This document shows, one piece after another, positions 1-10,220 of a stretch of 64,000 nucleotides of DNA. How positions within the stretch are numbered: position 1 is the first letter of the stretch; each line of letters starts with the position of its first letter. Below the pieces are notes generated by a model. It saw only the letters and a program-made list of their open reading frames with translations, was not told the DNA's origin and did not search any database. A program made the translations under genes and the position numbers. Source of the DNA: Microglena sp. YARC (Eukaryota; Chlorophyta; Chlorophyceae; Chlamydomonadales; Chlamydomonadaceae); contig CM039464.1 of the NCBI GenBank assembly GCA_022414725.1, positions 9,417,527 to 9,481,526 on the forward strand. The letters are read 5' to 3'.

Positions 1-165
1 AAAAACAAATGGTAGTGCGGGACATCAAGGATGTATAGAGATTCTTCCTCAGCGTTGTTTTTTTAATTGAAAGGGTTTTTAACCCAGGAGGGGGGACCCC
101 TTGAAGGCTTGAACAATGGTGGACTTAGAAGCGCAAACAGAATTATAAAGGCCAGCCCAGGAAAA

Positions 166-362
166 GTAATGATAACGCCTGTTGGGGCGTGGTATTAAGG
201 GAGCCCCGTCTTACGGCGGTAGGGAACGGGCTGCTACTTTACCTGGACAAAGCTACCATGGCGGTTGACAGCAACCCCGAACACTTAAGCGCACCCGTGG
301 GGATTCGAACCTGGCACCTACGTCGTTCAAGTGTCTCTGCCATTGAGCCATTCGTTGAACGG
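166..362 (-). mobile_element. tRNA-derived SINE, family A, copy 1
   Basis: On the minus strand this begins with a tRNA-like head: a box-A-like TGGCTCAATGG (positions 340-350) and a near-perfect box B GGTTCGAATCC (301-311), the two internal RNA polymerase III promoter elements. A shared body follows (CCATGGTAGCTTTGTCCAGG, then AGGCGTTATCATTAC). The same head plus body recurs at 18,623-18,860, 24,255-24,481 and 47,594-47,775. It cannot be a working tRNA gene because the downstream part does not close an acceptor stem. Confidence 0.75.
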
Positions 363-550
363 GTTTGTGGCCAGCCCAGGAATAAACTCGAGAAAACATG
401 TACTGTGGCTTGTTTTTGACTATATTTCAGACTCCACTTTATCGGAAGCTCCAATGCAATATCAATAAGCCTTAACATTAGACCGTTTAGTCACACGAGT
501 GGACAGTCGAGGGCGTAGGGTGGTATTGAATTGTTTGGATTTTATACTAG

Positions 551-634
551 CTATCTGAGAGTGCCGTACCGCTGAGAAAATTGGAAATTGAAAAATAATG
601 TTTTTTCTCTCTACGGTACGGTACTCTCAGATAG
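551..634. repeat. 21-bp foldback (20/21 paired arms)
   Basis: Arms at 551-571 (CTATCTGAGAGTGCCGTACC + G) and 614-634 are reverse complements with one mismatch, separated by 42 AT-rich bases. Transcribed either way, this forms a long hairpin. It could be a MITE core, a small-RNA precursor or a replication product. Confidence 0.7.
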
Positions 635-664
635 GTAGTCAAAAATAGAAAATTGAAAAATAGT

Positions 665-822
665 ACGCCATGCCACAGGCGTGAGATTGAGGGAACCCTC
701 CCATTTGCATGCATGTGTACTTACTGGAGAAAGCTACCATGTTGGGTTTATTTGGTTTCGCAGACCCTCTGCGCCTGAGCTTGGACTACCGCGCTACAGC
801 ACGGAGGGAAGTTAGACAAAAA
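665..822 (-). mobile_element. SINE family B, partial copy
   Basis: The reverse complement aligns with the element at 62,742-63,000: shared blocks are GGTTTCGCAGACC, GCGCCTGAGCT, CAGCAC(A/G)GAGGGAAGTT and the tail with the GGCGTGAG(A/G)TTGA motif. The tRNA-like head is not obvious here, so this is a truncated or diverged copy. Confidence 0.5.
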
Positions 823-944
823 TATAAACAATTCAACACCACCCTACCCTCTCGACTGTCCACTCATGTACCTTTCAAAACTAAAAAATCATTGTACCGT
901 ACAGATGATCTTGATTGTTCGAGGTTGGGCAAGTTCCTTTTTTA

Positions 945-1030
945 TTGAAATGATTTTCACCCCAGGAAGTGGGACCCCGTACACTAACCAGGACCACCGA
1001 GGATTCGGTCAGAAAGGCAGAGAGATCCCT
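945..1030 (+). repeat. Dispersed repeat family H
   Basis: The block around TTTTCACCCCAGGA(A/G)G(T)GGGACCCC recurs at about 60-115 and 3,620-3,700 with a shared downstream GAGGATTC(G/A)GT. No ORF or terminal structure is visible. The intervening sequence to 1,300 shows no gene. Confidence 0.4.
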
Positions 1031-1308
1031 ACATGAGTAGGCATTTCACGTTGGAAAGGCGGGGCATGCCAGACCACCGCCGATCGTGACTTTCACCACT
1101 ACCCCTGGCTAGCCCATGACTTCTTGTTTTGCTGCTGATGAACATGCATAAACTCCCGAGGTTGGCTCTCCCTGTGGGAGGTGAACAGCATGAAGGCTGG
1201 GAAACAGGTATAACCTGAACTTAGTTTCATGGCTCCAGGCAGCAATTTGTTTGCTCGCCGTCCTCGGACTGGGAGACACTACGCAGGTAGATCGTGTGAT
1301 CAAATCAA

Positions 1309-1480
1309 TGATATTGTAGAATTAAATGATCACTGTAGCACTAACTCAGCGTCGGTAAACGATTGTTTATGGTTCAGTTCGTCAATGCCTTTTCTGTTTA
1401 AGCCCTTCCTACTACGGTTAGGCAAGTCTCTTTAGCCTCTTTGGCCTACCCCTGGACTGTAACATACATACATACACACA
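1309..1480 (+). repeat. Dispersed repeat family C, ending in (CATA)n
   Basis: The element starts AATTAAATGATCACTG, passes through a CGATTGTTT..GTTCAGTT block and ends CCCTGGACTGTAACATACAT. Further full or partial copies are at 1,589-1,620, 2,865-2,945, 10,557-10,722, 13,286-13,430, 23,731-23,850 and 25,218-25,285, with an inverted copy at about 5,410-5,535. The constant order and microsatellite 3' end suggest a short retroposon without coding capacity. Confidence 0.6.
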
Positions 1481-1699
1481 CCGCACACCGCACACAAAAA
1501 CCTAGTGACAGCGTGGATTCCCATCCCCATCCTCATCCCCAGCGGATCACCTTCCCAAACTCAGAGGCGGTCACGCCCTTGTTACTTGGCCTACCCCTGG
1601 ACTGTAACATACATACAATCAAATCAACGAACTAAGCCAATGACAGAAGAGCAACTGCCAGTTTAGGGTTCACAAGGAGGAGCGATGTATTAAATGCCG

Positions 1700-1840
1700 G
1701 AAGGTAAGTGCGCCTGCTCTTTTGTAGGAGTGGCAATGCCATTCGAACTGAATCCTCGATGTCGCTGGTTTGTATCGGGAGACCCAACTCCTGGTGTGAA
1801 ATTCCTTTCACAACTAAAACATCCCCACGTGTCAGTAACG
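1700..1840 (+). repeat. Dispersed repeat family G
   Basis: Contains GTGCGCCTRCTMTTTTGTAG, GAGTGGCAA and CATTCGA, then ATTCCTTTCA and an A-rich end. A second diverged copy sits at 57,250-57,375 inside a ClpB-gene intron. Confidence 0.5.
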
Positions 1841-1866
1841 TGGGCAGATCCCAACCAGGGTACTAC

Positions 1867-2045
1867 ATTTTGTCAAATTGGTAAGCGCTTTAAGCGCACA
1901 AACGGCCAGCGCTTTGTGATGCAAAAAGTGCAAAAACTGCGCGCTGCGCCCACAGGAGGTTGAAAAAACTGCGCGAAACGCACAGTGGCGCTCAACAAGC
2001 GTGCGCGTGATCGCGCTGCCGGTCGCGCTTTGTAGTACCCGGATC
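1867..2045 (+). repeat. Dispersed GCGC-rich repeat family D
   Basis: Begins CAAATTGGT(A/C)AGCGCTTT and contains many GCGC tetramers (GTGCAAAAAG(C/T)GCAAAA, CTGCGC..AAACGCGCAGTG) and ends near TTTGTAGTACCC. Other copies are at 2,549-2,600 (partial), 3,155-3,300 and, inside a ClpB-gene intron, 41,385-41,560. No ORF. Confidence 0.6.
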
Positions 2046-2262
2046 CCAACCGGTTGTGTAACACTGGTCCTTCTCTACATCATTTAATATGCCAACCAGG
2101 TGTGGAAGGTCGTGACGATTTACATGTATTCATCAATTGTTGGAGAATTGAAGCGATCGGATAAAAATATATAATATTGTTTCATAAGAACGCTTTGCTT
2201 TGAATTTATATTATTAATGCCGAAGACGGAGAGCAGCCTTAGGTTGGGTCATGCCAGGGATC

Positions 2263-2500
2263 CCCCCCCCCCCCCCCCCCCCCCCGCGCTATATGTAGCG
2301 ATCGCTACTTTGACCCCGTTTCAGCGAAATAATCGCTATAAAAAAGAAAACAACTGTTTTTTGTGTGCCCTTAATGGCCCTAATAAGCTGCAAAATGCTA
2401 AAGAAAGCACTAGCATACTGTCCCTGGAGGTAGCTTTAAACCACAAAGCTAGGAAAACCCCACTTTCAGATAAGAAAAAATGCTGGATCATGTAACTAAG
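2263..2500 (+). repeat. Poly-C tract followed by dispersed repeat family E
   Basis: A poly-C tract (about 2,263-2,285) precedes an element with CGCTAT..GCGATCGCTA, CCCTTAATGGCCCTAA, repeated AGCT(A)AAA..GC and CCCACTTTCAGAT. A second copy lies at 23,857-24,080 and an inverted copy at 30,485-30,720. Confidence 0.5.
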
Positions 2501-2548
2501 TACCAGCGGCCCGGGAAAAAAAGATACCACTGTCAGGCAGCGTACTAC

Positions 2549-3300
2549 ATTTTGTCAAATTGGTCAGTGCTTGAAGCGCACAAACGTCAAATACCGTAGG
2601 CGCCTGTAATGTTGGCGGTAAATTTGGCGTTTGGGGTACCGCCATGTTCCTGCAAGGTAGGCGTGTAGGCCAAAACCGGTTTGAGCACAAACCGGATCAA
2701 CCGCCAACGTTCAGGCGCGAGCAGCTGGACTACAGTGCAGTACACACTCAAACATACAGCCGCAGAGAGGGTCAAACACCGGTATGTGGTCTTGCTAGTT
2801 CGCTTCTGCATATTGTCATAATTGATGGATTCTCCACCGGTACTACCGGCCTAGAGATTCCTTTTTTAGCCCCTCCTTTTTGGGTTGGGGAGGTCCCTTT
2901 AGCCTGTTTGGCCTACCCTTGGACTGTAATAATAACAACAACTGCTTATGGGGCATTAAATGTGTTTTAAAATGGAGCAGCCATGGCCAAGAATGTGTTT
3001 TAAAATGGAACCGCCAGTGCATGGCACTTGGGCCAATTTATGTTTCTCCCAAATTGTAAATTACCGCCAAAGTTCTGGCACAGAGTCATTTGGTGCAAAA
3101 AAAATTGTGGCCGCCAACAATTAAAAGCGCCAACAATACAGGCGCCTACGGTACTCAAATTGGTCAGCGCTTTGTAGTGCAAAAAGCGCAAAACTGCGCG
3201 CTGCGCCCGCAGTGGGTTGAAAATACTGCACGAAACGCGCAGTGCAGCTCAAAAAGCATGCATGAAATTGCGCTGCCGTGCGCGCTTTGTAGTACCCTGC
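2549..3300 (+). repeat. Mixed family C and D repeat fragments, no gene
   Basis: A partial family-D copy, a family-C tail (2,865-2,945) and a fuller family-D copy (3,155-3,300) follow each other. CGCCTGTA / TACAGGCGCC motifs at about 2,600 and 3,140 and the word AAATGTGTTTTAAAATGGA (twice near 2,960-3,010) are internal repeats. Short frames here are not gene-like. Confidence 0.4.
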
Positions 3301-4397
3301 TGTCAGGCTCATCAAAGAGCTCTTATCAGTAACCACTCAAATTGCTGCAGCTTCAATTCGGTCCGACTTATTCCACCCGAGTTTGTATAGTCGCGTTTAC
3401 ACTGCCCATGTTGACTCGGTTTGCAGACGGCGAGCAGCCTGACGGCTGACCATGTAACGATGTAGTCATTTGATCAACATTTTGAGTCGTTAAACTGAAT
3501 TCGAACCCTGTCACTCTCCCTGGTTTGCGAGGCTATCGCACGGGGGAAGTATTTTATTTAAAAGAAGGCCGCCGAATTACCGGTGGATACAACCTTGTAA
3601 CAATCATTAAACAACATTTATTTTTAGGTGTGAACGGACTTTCACCCAAGGAGGTGGGTCTCCCGACATATACCAGCGACCCGGAGGATTCAGTAAGAAT
3701 GGCGTTGCCCCCCCTACAATATGCGAAGTAGGCGCGCTTCGGTGAAAGATACCAACCCTTAACCATTTGGAGCCTTTATCTAGTCCGCCCCAGTCCGAGC
3801 AAGGAGGGCACGTTTCACAAATGTGTACTTTATTTCAGTTACAAGGATACGTTTCACAAATGTGTACTTTATTTCAGTTACAAGGATATTGTAAAAATCA
3901 TTTCTAGTATTAGGCTAGGTCTACTCCCTGGACCCCAACCCTCCCACAACTGTACTGCCCGCACAATCAATTCCAGGATGTACAGCCTAACATTAAATCA
4001 TTTCATACGAGGTAGCTAGAATGTGGGGGTCACATAAGACACAGGCATCTGTGCTGGCAAGAGACCGAGAGTGCAAGGCAAGGCCGTCAGATGTACAGGG
4101 GTGTGGCTTTGTTGACCCTTTCACAAATCAATCACATGCTAGTCCAGGATGTACTTTCATGAAGCTTGGTACTTCCTTATTGCGGTGTCAGTCAGCAAGC
4201 TTTGATGAGCTGACACTGGAACCCACCTACACGAGCATGACCATGCATCAACCTCACGGTTGTGCGGGGGAGCTAGCCATGTGTACACTGCATGTAGCTT
4301 AGTCTGCCTCTTTGCCCAAATCCCGAAATCAGGCTCAAGACGCAACTTGTGCTACACAACTAGACCCACAGAAAGCTGGAGACAGCCAGCAGGCTGC
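3301..4397. other. Unassigned spacer with a 39-bp tandem duplication
   Basis: No gene is seen. Positions 3,808-3,888 hold two copies of a 39-bp unit (core CGTTTCACAAATGTGTACTT). On the minus strand each copy contains TGTAA, the usual chlorophyte polyadenylation word, but it lies more than 500 bases past the stop of the RGG-protein gene, so a link is uncertain. Confidence 0.4.
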
Positions 4398-4697
4398 TTA
4401 GGCAAGGGAAGGGAAGGCGCTGGCATCATCGATTGCGATGGCACGACCTGCACCAGCACCTGCAGCACTACCACCTGCACCACCACGTCCAGCAGAGGGC
4501 CTGTCAGAGGAGGGCCTGTCACCACCCACGGCCCACCGCCGGCCGCGGCCACCATCCCTGGGACCACGGCCGCCATCCCTGGGGCCGTCGCCTCGGGCTC
4601 CGCGACCTCCACGGCCACCACCACGGCCACCGCGACCCTCGCCACGTCCACCAGCCTCGGGGGCAGCATCGTACTTGAAGCCAGTCTCCAGGACAAC
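4398..4697 (-). CDS. RGG-protein last exon (second RGG domain, stop)
   Basis: Begins after CCATGCAG in phase 0 with VVLETGFKYDAAPEAGGRGE, runs through GRGGRGGGRGGRG and DGPRDGGRG repeats, and ends AIAIDDASAFPSLA then TAA. A short acidic-FP(A/S)L end is typical of plant and algal members. Confidence 0.85.
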   Translation of the reverse strand, partial: VVLETGFKYDAAPEAGGRGEGRGGRGGGRGGRGARGDGPRDGGRGPRDGGRGRRWAVGGDRPSSDRPSAGRGGAGGSAAGAGAGRAIAIDDASAFPSLA

Positions 4698-7600
4698 CTG
4701 CATGGGTTGGTGGTATGGTCGGTTGGTTCGGTTTGGATCGATTTGGTTGTTAGATACCGGACAAGTGGGATAGATGACAACAGTTTTTTAAATTGTATAT
4801 TGGGCGTGATTTTCATACCCTTGGCTCCGGCAAAAGCTGCAGGCACATTTAGAGTAGGGCACCATTACAAATGTAATCATCATCATTAGTTGGTTTCGTT
4901 TGAAGTTCACAAATGAGAGCTTCAATTGCCTGCGTTATTCGAGGAGGAAGAGTCTTAAAAACAAACAAAATTCAACAACTAATCAAATCTGGAGTGCCAA
5001 CTGTCCAGCCTGGTACCGTTCCCCTGCCTCCTATCCCACCACTGGTCTGTTTGGGCTACTCTTGGCAGTTTCTGGGCAGCTCCCTCTACTTATCCTTGGG
5101 ACAAAAATGAAGCTAGCTAGTGCGACTGAAAGCCAGCATGACGGGCATTATAATGCAGCTGGAAGCTTTGGGATTTACCCAGTGGCTGGGTAAAGGAGCT
5201 GGATGAAAGCTGCATGGGCCACAAAATAAACAGTGGATGGAAGCCAGCATGATGGGCATTCCAATGCAGCTGGGGGCTTTGGGAGTTACCCAGTGGCTGG
5301 GTAGTGGAGCTGGATGGAAGCAGCTCTGCGTAGCCCACAAAAGAAACAGTGCACCTCACCCTCTTCCCGTCGTCTTCTTCCCTAGCTTCTCTCCTACCCT
5401 GTATGCATGTTGTTGCAGTCCAGGGGTAGACCAAATAGGCTTAAGGGACTTGCCTAACCATGACAGGAGGGTCTAAAACGAATAAGGACTATGAACTGTA
5501 CCCCAAACAATCGTTTAACCGACGGGGGGCCTGAGTTCGTGGAATCGTGATCATCCATATGCCTCTGCAAGGCACCACCCACCCTCTCCCGCCCAGACCT
5601 TCACCACACTCTCACACAGATACCCCCATTCAGACCCATATTTGTCTCCCACCACCGTACTTTCGGGAGGACTCCCCCCCCCCCCCCCCCCCCCCCGGCT
5701 CTGCTGCTTGAGGCGCAACCCATTGTATAGCCTGTGTCCTGCGGCACAACAAACCCTTCCTTCTGGTGAACGGACCCTCCCTACATATCCTGCGACGCAA
5801 CAGACTCTTCGCTGTTGCGCTTGCAATGGAGGACACAGCGTCCTGAAAAACCCTGCTCCCCACCCTATCTCCCTACCCCACCTCCAACCACCCCCAACCT
5901 TGAACCTACTATTCCGTCCCACCCTCATTCTGCTCCCCGAAGCTATCACTCCCCCACCTTTTCTCCACCCTCACCACCACCTTCTCCACCAACTCACCCC
6001 TCACCTTCCTCACCTCTGTCATCTCTTCACCCACCTATTGGCCTCAGCCTTCTCCGCCACTTCCTTGGAAGCCTCATCAAGCTTCTGAGCAGCTGGATCA
6101 CCAGCCTACATCCTCCTCCCACCCGGCACTGCCACCCCTGCCAAGCCAAGCCTCTTACCTTCTTCTTGACCTTAGCCTTCTCGTCCTCCTCCTTTGGCAG
6201 CCTTATCATTCTCCTCAGCAGCTGGATCACCAGCCTACACCCCCCCCCCACACACACACACACATTTGGCACCACGCCCCTGCCAAGCCATTCAACCCTC
6301 CCTACCTTCTTCTTGGTCTCAGCCTCCTCCTTGGCAGCCCTATCATCCTTCTCACCAGCCTACATCTTCCCCCCCCACCCAGCACTACCATCCCTGCCAA
6401 GACAAGCCACCCCTCTTACCTTCTTCTTGGTCTCAGCCTTCACGTCCTCCTTTATGGGGGCCTTCTCATCCTTCTCACCAGCCTACATCCTCCCCCCCAC
6501 CCAGCAATACCACCCCTGCCAAGCCCAACCCTCCTACCTTCTTCTTGACCTCAGTCTTCTCCTTCTCCTCCTTCTCAATTGCATTCTTCTTGGCTGCAGC
6601 GGAGAGCTCGATACCAGTGATCTCGTCCTCGGTCTCCACGCGCACGTGTGTCTTCATGCCCTTGAATTCATCCATGTTCACCTTCTTCTGTTCGCTAGCC
6701 TTCTTGTTCAAGGCGGCCTTCTTCTCAGCCAGCACGGCCTCGTACTCATCGAGAGACATTTGCTGAAGGGGGAGGTGTGAGAGCTTGTGAGCGTGTGCAT
6801 GTGTGTGGAGGGGGAGGTTGTGTGATGGATGGTGCATGTGTGTGGGTGGGTGTACGTGGGTGGGGGGGGGGGAGGGTCTCAACGCGCACGTGTGCTTCCA
6901 TATTATTATTATTCTATAATTATTTTTCTCCCTGCACCCCCCTCTGCACCCACCTATGGGCACCTCCCTTCACCTCCCTATGAGGACCTATAAGCCCCAC
7001 CTGCACCCACCTATGAGCACCTCCCTGTACCCCTATGAGCATCATGCACATACCACATGCAACCTGGCATCCCTCATGTATGTACACCTAACTGCATGCA
7101 CTCCTAGATGCACTCCCACCGGCCTCACGCAAGCATGCTCCCACCACCACTCACCCATACATGCCTCATGCGAACACCCAATCACCTCCACATGACCCAT
7201 GTAAGCACCCTAACATTCACCCCCACATACCTTATGCAAGTATTCCCTCCTGCCTTATGCATGCACTCCCACATGCCTCATGCAGACCTCCATGCATGCA
7301 CTCCCCCCCACACACACATGCCTCATGCAGACCTCCATGCATGCGCTCCCACATGCCTCCTGCTTCATGCAAACCTTCATGCATGCACTTCCACACATGC
7401 CTCATGCACTTTTTCATGCATTCACTCCCACATGCCTCCTGCCTCGTACAGACCTTCATGCATGCATGCACTCACCCCCCCCCCCCCCCCCCCTCTCATC
7501 CACCCACATGCCTAATGCTCCCCTTCATGCATGCACCCCTCCATGCACCCCCACATGCCTCCTGCCTGATACACTCCTCCATGCATGCACTGCCACATGC

Positions 7601-10001
7601 ATATGCACCCCTCCATGCATTCAAAACCACATGCACATCTCCATGCATTCAATACCACATGCACCCCTCCATGTATGCACTCCCACATTCACATGCGTGC
7701 ATGCATGCCCTCACACATACACATGCACATCCCCATGCATTCAATACCACATGCACCCCTCCATGCATTCAATCCCTCATGCACTCCCACATTCACCCCT
7801 CCATGCATGCACTTCCAAATGCACATGCAATCCCACATACACTCCTGCATGCATGTAGCACCACATACACACATGCCTCATGCACCCCTCCATGCATTCA
7901 CTCCCACATGCCTCCTGCCACATGCAGACCTCCATGCATGCACTCCCCACATACACACATGCCTCATGCACTCGCATACACCTACACTAAGCACCCATCC
8001 TACCAACCCCCGTTATTCACCCCCCCCCTCCTGCACCAATCCCTCAGCTCAACGCTCTCACCTTCTCCTCCTCAACAACGGGCTCGGGCTCAACAACAGC
8101 CGCAGCCTCTCCCTCAGCCTTGGGCTCCGCATCCACCTTAGGCTCCTCACTACAGGGACGCATACGAGGACAACTGTTCAGCTATGTAGCTATAAAGCTA
8201 TTTATATGTTAGCCATTTAGATGTATAGCTATTTAGATGTATAACTATTCAGCTATACTTAGCTATATAGCTATTTAGCTAAACGAGGACAATTATTTAG
8301 CTGCATAGCTGTTTAGCTATTAAATTTGAGAACAGCTATTTTGCTATACTGCTATATAGATATGAGAAACAAATACACGATTACCTAGCCAGCAAGCTTG
8401 GTACCATACATTGACAGCCAGGCAGTCAGGCAGCAAATCAAGATAGTAATGGAGCGAGTCAAGCAGCTAGTTTGATAGGCTGACCAGCTGGCTGGCTGGC
8501 AGGTAGCCAGAAGGCAGGCACACAGGCAGACAGGCAGGTAAGTAGGCAAACAGGCAGACAGGCAGACACACAAGCAGGCAGGTACGCAAGGAGGCAGGCA
8601 CACAGGCATGCAAGTAGGCTGGCACACAGGCAGGCACACAGGCATGCAAGTAGGCTGGCACACAGGCAGGCACACAGGCAGGCTGGTAGGCATACAGGCA
8701 GGCAGGCACACAGGCAGGTAGGCAGGCACACAGGCAGGTAAGTAGGCAGGCAAACAGGCAGGCAAGCATACAGAAAGGCAAACACTTTTGACAGATGAAT
8801 ACGTGATCCATGCATTGACAAAACTCACATCTCCTCTCCAGCTGCGCCCCAGTTGGCCTTGCCAGCGCCTCCACGCTTCTGGGTCTCGTGCCTGCACGAG
8901 CAGCATATGGGAAGTGTGTTGAGTTCAAAGGACAGTGGGCGGTGGGAGGTGTTTGGGAGGTGCTTGGGAAGGTGCTTGGGGTGGTGTTCGGGGTGTTTGG
9001 GGAGGTGTTTGAGAGGAGTTTGGGGTGGTGTAAGGGGTTGTGAGTGGGAGGTGGGAGGGAGATACAGATAAGCCCCAAGCTTGGACGGTGAAAGAAAGGA
9101 ATCAGGCAAGAGACTGAAACGGCCAGGCTTTTCTGAATTGTGGCAGTTTTGGCAACCAGGCCTGGTTCCCAATATGGGGGATAGGGGAGTAGGGTGAAAT
9201 ACGGTGAAATGCGGTTGTCGAGCACAAGATAGATAGCGGATGTACAAAGCATTATCGACCCAATTCTTATCCTACAGAGCAACGGACGTGACAACGAAAT
9301 CCGGGAGAAAAACAAAAGCATGGGAGAGGGGAAGAAAGAAAGGAGGAGAGAAAGACAGGAATCGCTAGGAGCAGCACTGACCCGCGTCCAGTGCCATCAG
9401 CATGGCGGTCGTGGTCCCTCCTGGGAGCGCGATGAGCATCACCACCCTCGCCATCTTCCCTCCTTCCACGGCCACGGCCTCCGCCTTCTCCACGGCCTCC
9501 GCCTTCTCTCCTCTCGCGGACAGCACCGTTACCGTCGGCTCCTTCCCCGGATCTGTTGCCGCCTCGGCCTCCGCGACCTCCTCGGCCCTCTCCACGGCCC
9601 TCGCCACGAACCTCGCCACGGCCCTCTCCACGGCCCTCTCCACGGCCGCCTCGGCCCCCACGCCCGCTCTCGGGGCGAGCCACAGCGGCTGGCTTAGCAG
9701 CAGGCTTGACATCTGCAGAAATACCAAATCCCTAAGTCAGTGTGGGGAAGACATGACAGGGAGAAAACAAATATTGCGCTCTGGCCCGTTTCAGAGCAAA
9801 TATCCGCCGAATTCACAAGAATGGGATAAGTCCAGGTTTCAAATGAGCGCGATTAGCCTGCTGCAGTAACTTACTAGCCTGAGCCTCGGCCTGCGCACTG
9901 GCTGCTTCCTTCTGGGCCTGGACCTTTGCGGCCTTCACCAACATACCAATATCATTGTCACCATTTTCGTCCCCAGCTTCGAGCAGCGCAAACGAATTCA
10001 T
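4398..10001 (-). CDS. Stm1/SERBP1 (HABP4/RGGA-type) RGG mRNA-binding protein, whole gene
   Basis: Joining minus-strand exons 9875-10001, 9382-9712, 8829-8891, 8062-8149, 6538-6762, 6420-6482, 6306-6359 and 4398-4697 gives one open frame of about 416 residues. Every junction has GT and AG ends and compatible phase. Order of parts: acidic N-terminus MNSFALLEAGDENGDND; a long RGG/EGRG stretch; the family signature DGTGRG..KRGGAGKANWG; an acidic Pro/Glu linker; MSLDEYEAVLAEKKAALNKK followed by a Lys/Glu-rich segment; and a second RGG region ending in AIDDASAFPSLA. Known family role: these proteins bind mRNA and ribosomes, acting in translation and ribosome dormancy in the cytoplasm. The start is the first ATG in frame with the family-like MNSF N-terminus. 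Odd feature: Lys/Glu exons duplicated in tandem. Identity is firm; exact splicing is not proven. Confidence 0.85.
4698..6034 (-). repeat. Large intron of the RGG-protein gene with repeats
   Basis: Contains a two-copy tandem of about 100 bp at 5,110-5,330 (core GAAAGCCAGCATGA(C/T)GGGCATT..ATGCAGCTGG..CCCAGTGGCTGGGTA), an inverted family-C element (5,410-5,535), a poly-C tract at 5,678-5,696 and C-rich sequence to 6,030. No further exon is convincing. Confidence 0.5.
6035..6105 (-). pseudogene. RGG-protein tandem exon copy 4, decayed end
   Basis: Starts after TGTAG as AGDPAAQKLDEASKEVAEKA and keeps the repeat pattern, but its donor has changed (AATAG|GTGGGT). Usable lengths do not keep frame with the last exon, and reading through hits a TGA. 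Probably skipped. Confidence 0.45.
6159..6234 (-). pseudogene. RGG-protein tandem exon copy 3, frameshifted
   Basis: Same cassette with acceptor TGTAG and donor GTAAGA, starting AGDPAAEENDKAAK. It is 76 bases long: one extra base in the AAAGGAGGAGG run shifts the frame and brings an early TAA. It is either a dead exon or a sequencing error. Correcting the run would restore KEEDEKAKVKKK. Confidence 0.55.
6306..6359 (-). CDS. RGG-protein exon 7, tandem exon copy 2 (in frame)
   Basis: An 18-codon phase 0-0 cassette encoding AGEKDDRAAKEEAETKKK between GATGTAG and GTAGGG. Related to the neighbouring cassette. Either or both may be used, or they may be alternatives. Confidence 0.6.
6420..6482 (-). 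CDS. RGG-protein exon 6, tandem exon copy 1 (in frame)
   Basis: A 21-codon phase 0-0 cassette (GATGTAG acceptor, GTAAGA donor) encoding AGEKDEKAPIKEDVKAETKK + K. It shares its KAETKKK end and donor context with exon 5 and with the copies at 6306, 6159 and 6035. Both splice sites and frame are intact, so inclusion would add a charged repeat. Confidence 0.65.
6538..6762 (-). CDS. RGG-protein exon 5 (LDEYE..EKK core)
   Basis: A 75-codon phase 0-0 exon from CCTTCAG to GTAGGA. It encodes QMSLDEYEAVLAEKKAALNK, then MDEFKGMKTHVRVETEDE, and ends EKEEKEKTEVKKK. The MSLDEYExxLAEKK motif is characteristic of the family C-terminal half. The end of this exon is the parent of the duplicated exons below. 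Confidence 0.85.
6800..8050. repeat. Intronic CATGC/CACCCC-type minisatellite
   Basis: Over 1 kb of loosely tandem 20-45 bp words built from CATGCATGCACTCCCACATG and CATGCCTCCTGCC. It lies entirely in the intron between exons 4 and 5. Long frames rich in His/Cys/Met/Pro across it are repeat artefacts. Confidence 0.75.
8062..8149 (-). CDS. RGG-protein exon 4 (acidic linker)
   Basis: An 88-base exon from CTGTAG to GTGAGA encoding EEPKVDAEPKAEGEAAAVVE plus PEPVVEEEK. It ends in phase 0, joining Q-MSLDEYEAVL of exon 5. Confidence 0.75.
8170..8790. repeat. Intronic AGCTAT and CAGG/CACACAGG arrays
   Basis: 8,175-8,340 holds degenerate AGCTATTTAG(AT) units. 8,480-8,790 holds (CAGG)n and CACACAGGCAGG units. 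Both lie in the intron between exons 3 and 4. Confidence 0.75.
8829..8891 (-). CDS. RGG-protein exon 3 (HABP4 signature)
   Basis: A 63-base exon between GTGCAG and GTGAGT encoding HETQKRGGAGKANWGAAGEE. GGAGKxNWG is the most conserved motif of the hyaluronan/mRNA-binding (HABP4_PAI-RBP1) domain. Phases match exons 2 and 4, the shared codon with exon 4 giving Ile. Confidence 0.85.
9382..9712 (-). CDS. RGG-protein exon 2 (first RGG domain)
   Basis: Follows acceptor CTGCAG and continues in phase as VKPAAKPAAVARPESGRGG, then repeated RGG/EGRG tripeptides, GAVRERREGGGRGEGG, and RDHDRHADGTGRG. It leaves two bases (GG) before GTCAGT. The plus-strand frames over the same bases are mirror low-complexity peptides and are not genes. 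Confidence 0.8.
9875..10001 (-). CDS. RGG-protein exon 1
   Basis: Encodes the start, MNSFALLEAGDENGDNDIGM, then an Ala/Gln/Lys helix (LVKAAKVQAQKEAASAQ). It ends after 42 codons plus one base at a good donor, A|GTAAGT. The acidic N-terminus is typical of the Stm1/SERBP1 family. Confidence 0.8.
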
Positions 10002-10220
10002 GGCGTTATCCCCCACCGTTTCAGACCCGCTGCATGCTCAGTATAAGAACGACGTTAAAGAGCTTGATTCGACCTCCCAGCTACGCCGGTGACCAAAAAG
10101 AACTGGATGGTGCAAGGCAGGCCCACTTGAAGGGGGCCTCGGCCAACTGCCCCCCATGTGATGGGCCCCAACAACAAATCCCCGGTGTCCCCCTCCCTGT
10201 TGTCAGAGTTCATCACCCCC

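Noticed and set aside
289..362. Functional tRNA gene on the minus strand
   Set aside because: A and B boxes are present but the sequence continues into a shared repeat body and recurs as a family, so it is a SINE head.
4433..4773. Plus-strand His/Pro-rich frames at 4.4-4.8 kb and the similar ones at 9.3-9.7 kb
   Set aside because: They are antisense to the RGG-coding exons, whose minus-strand reading has family motifs and matching splice phases.
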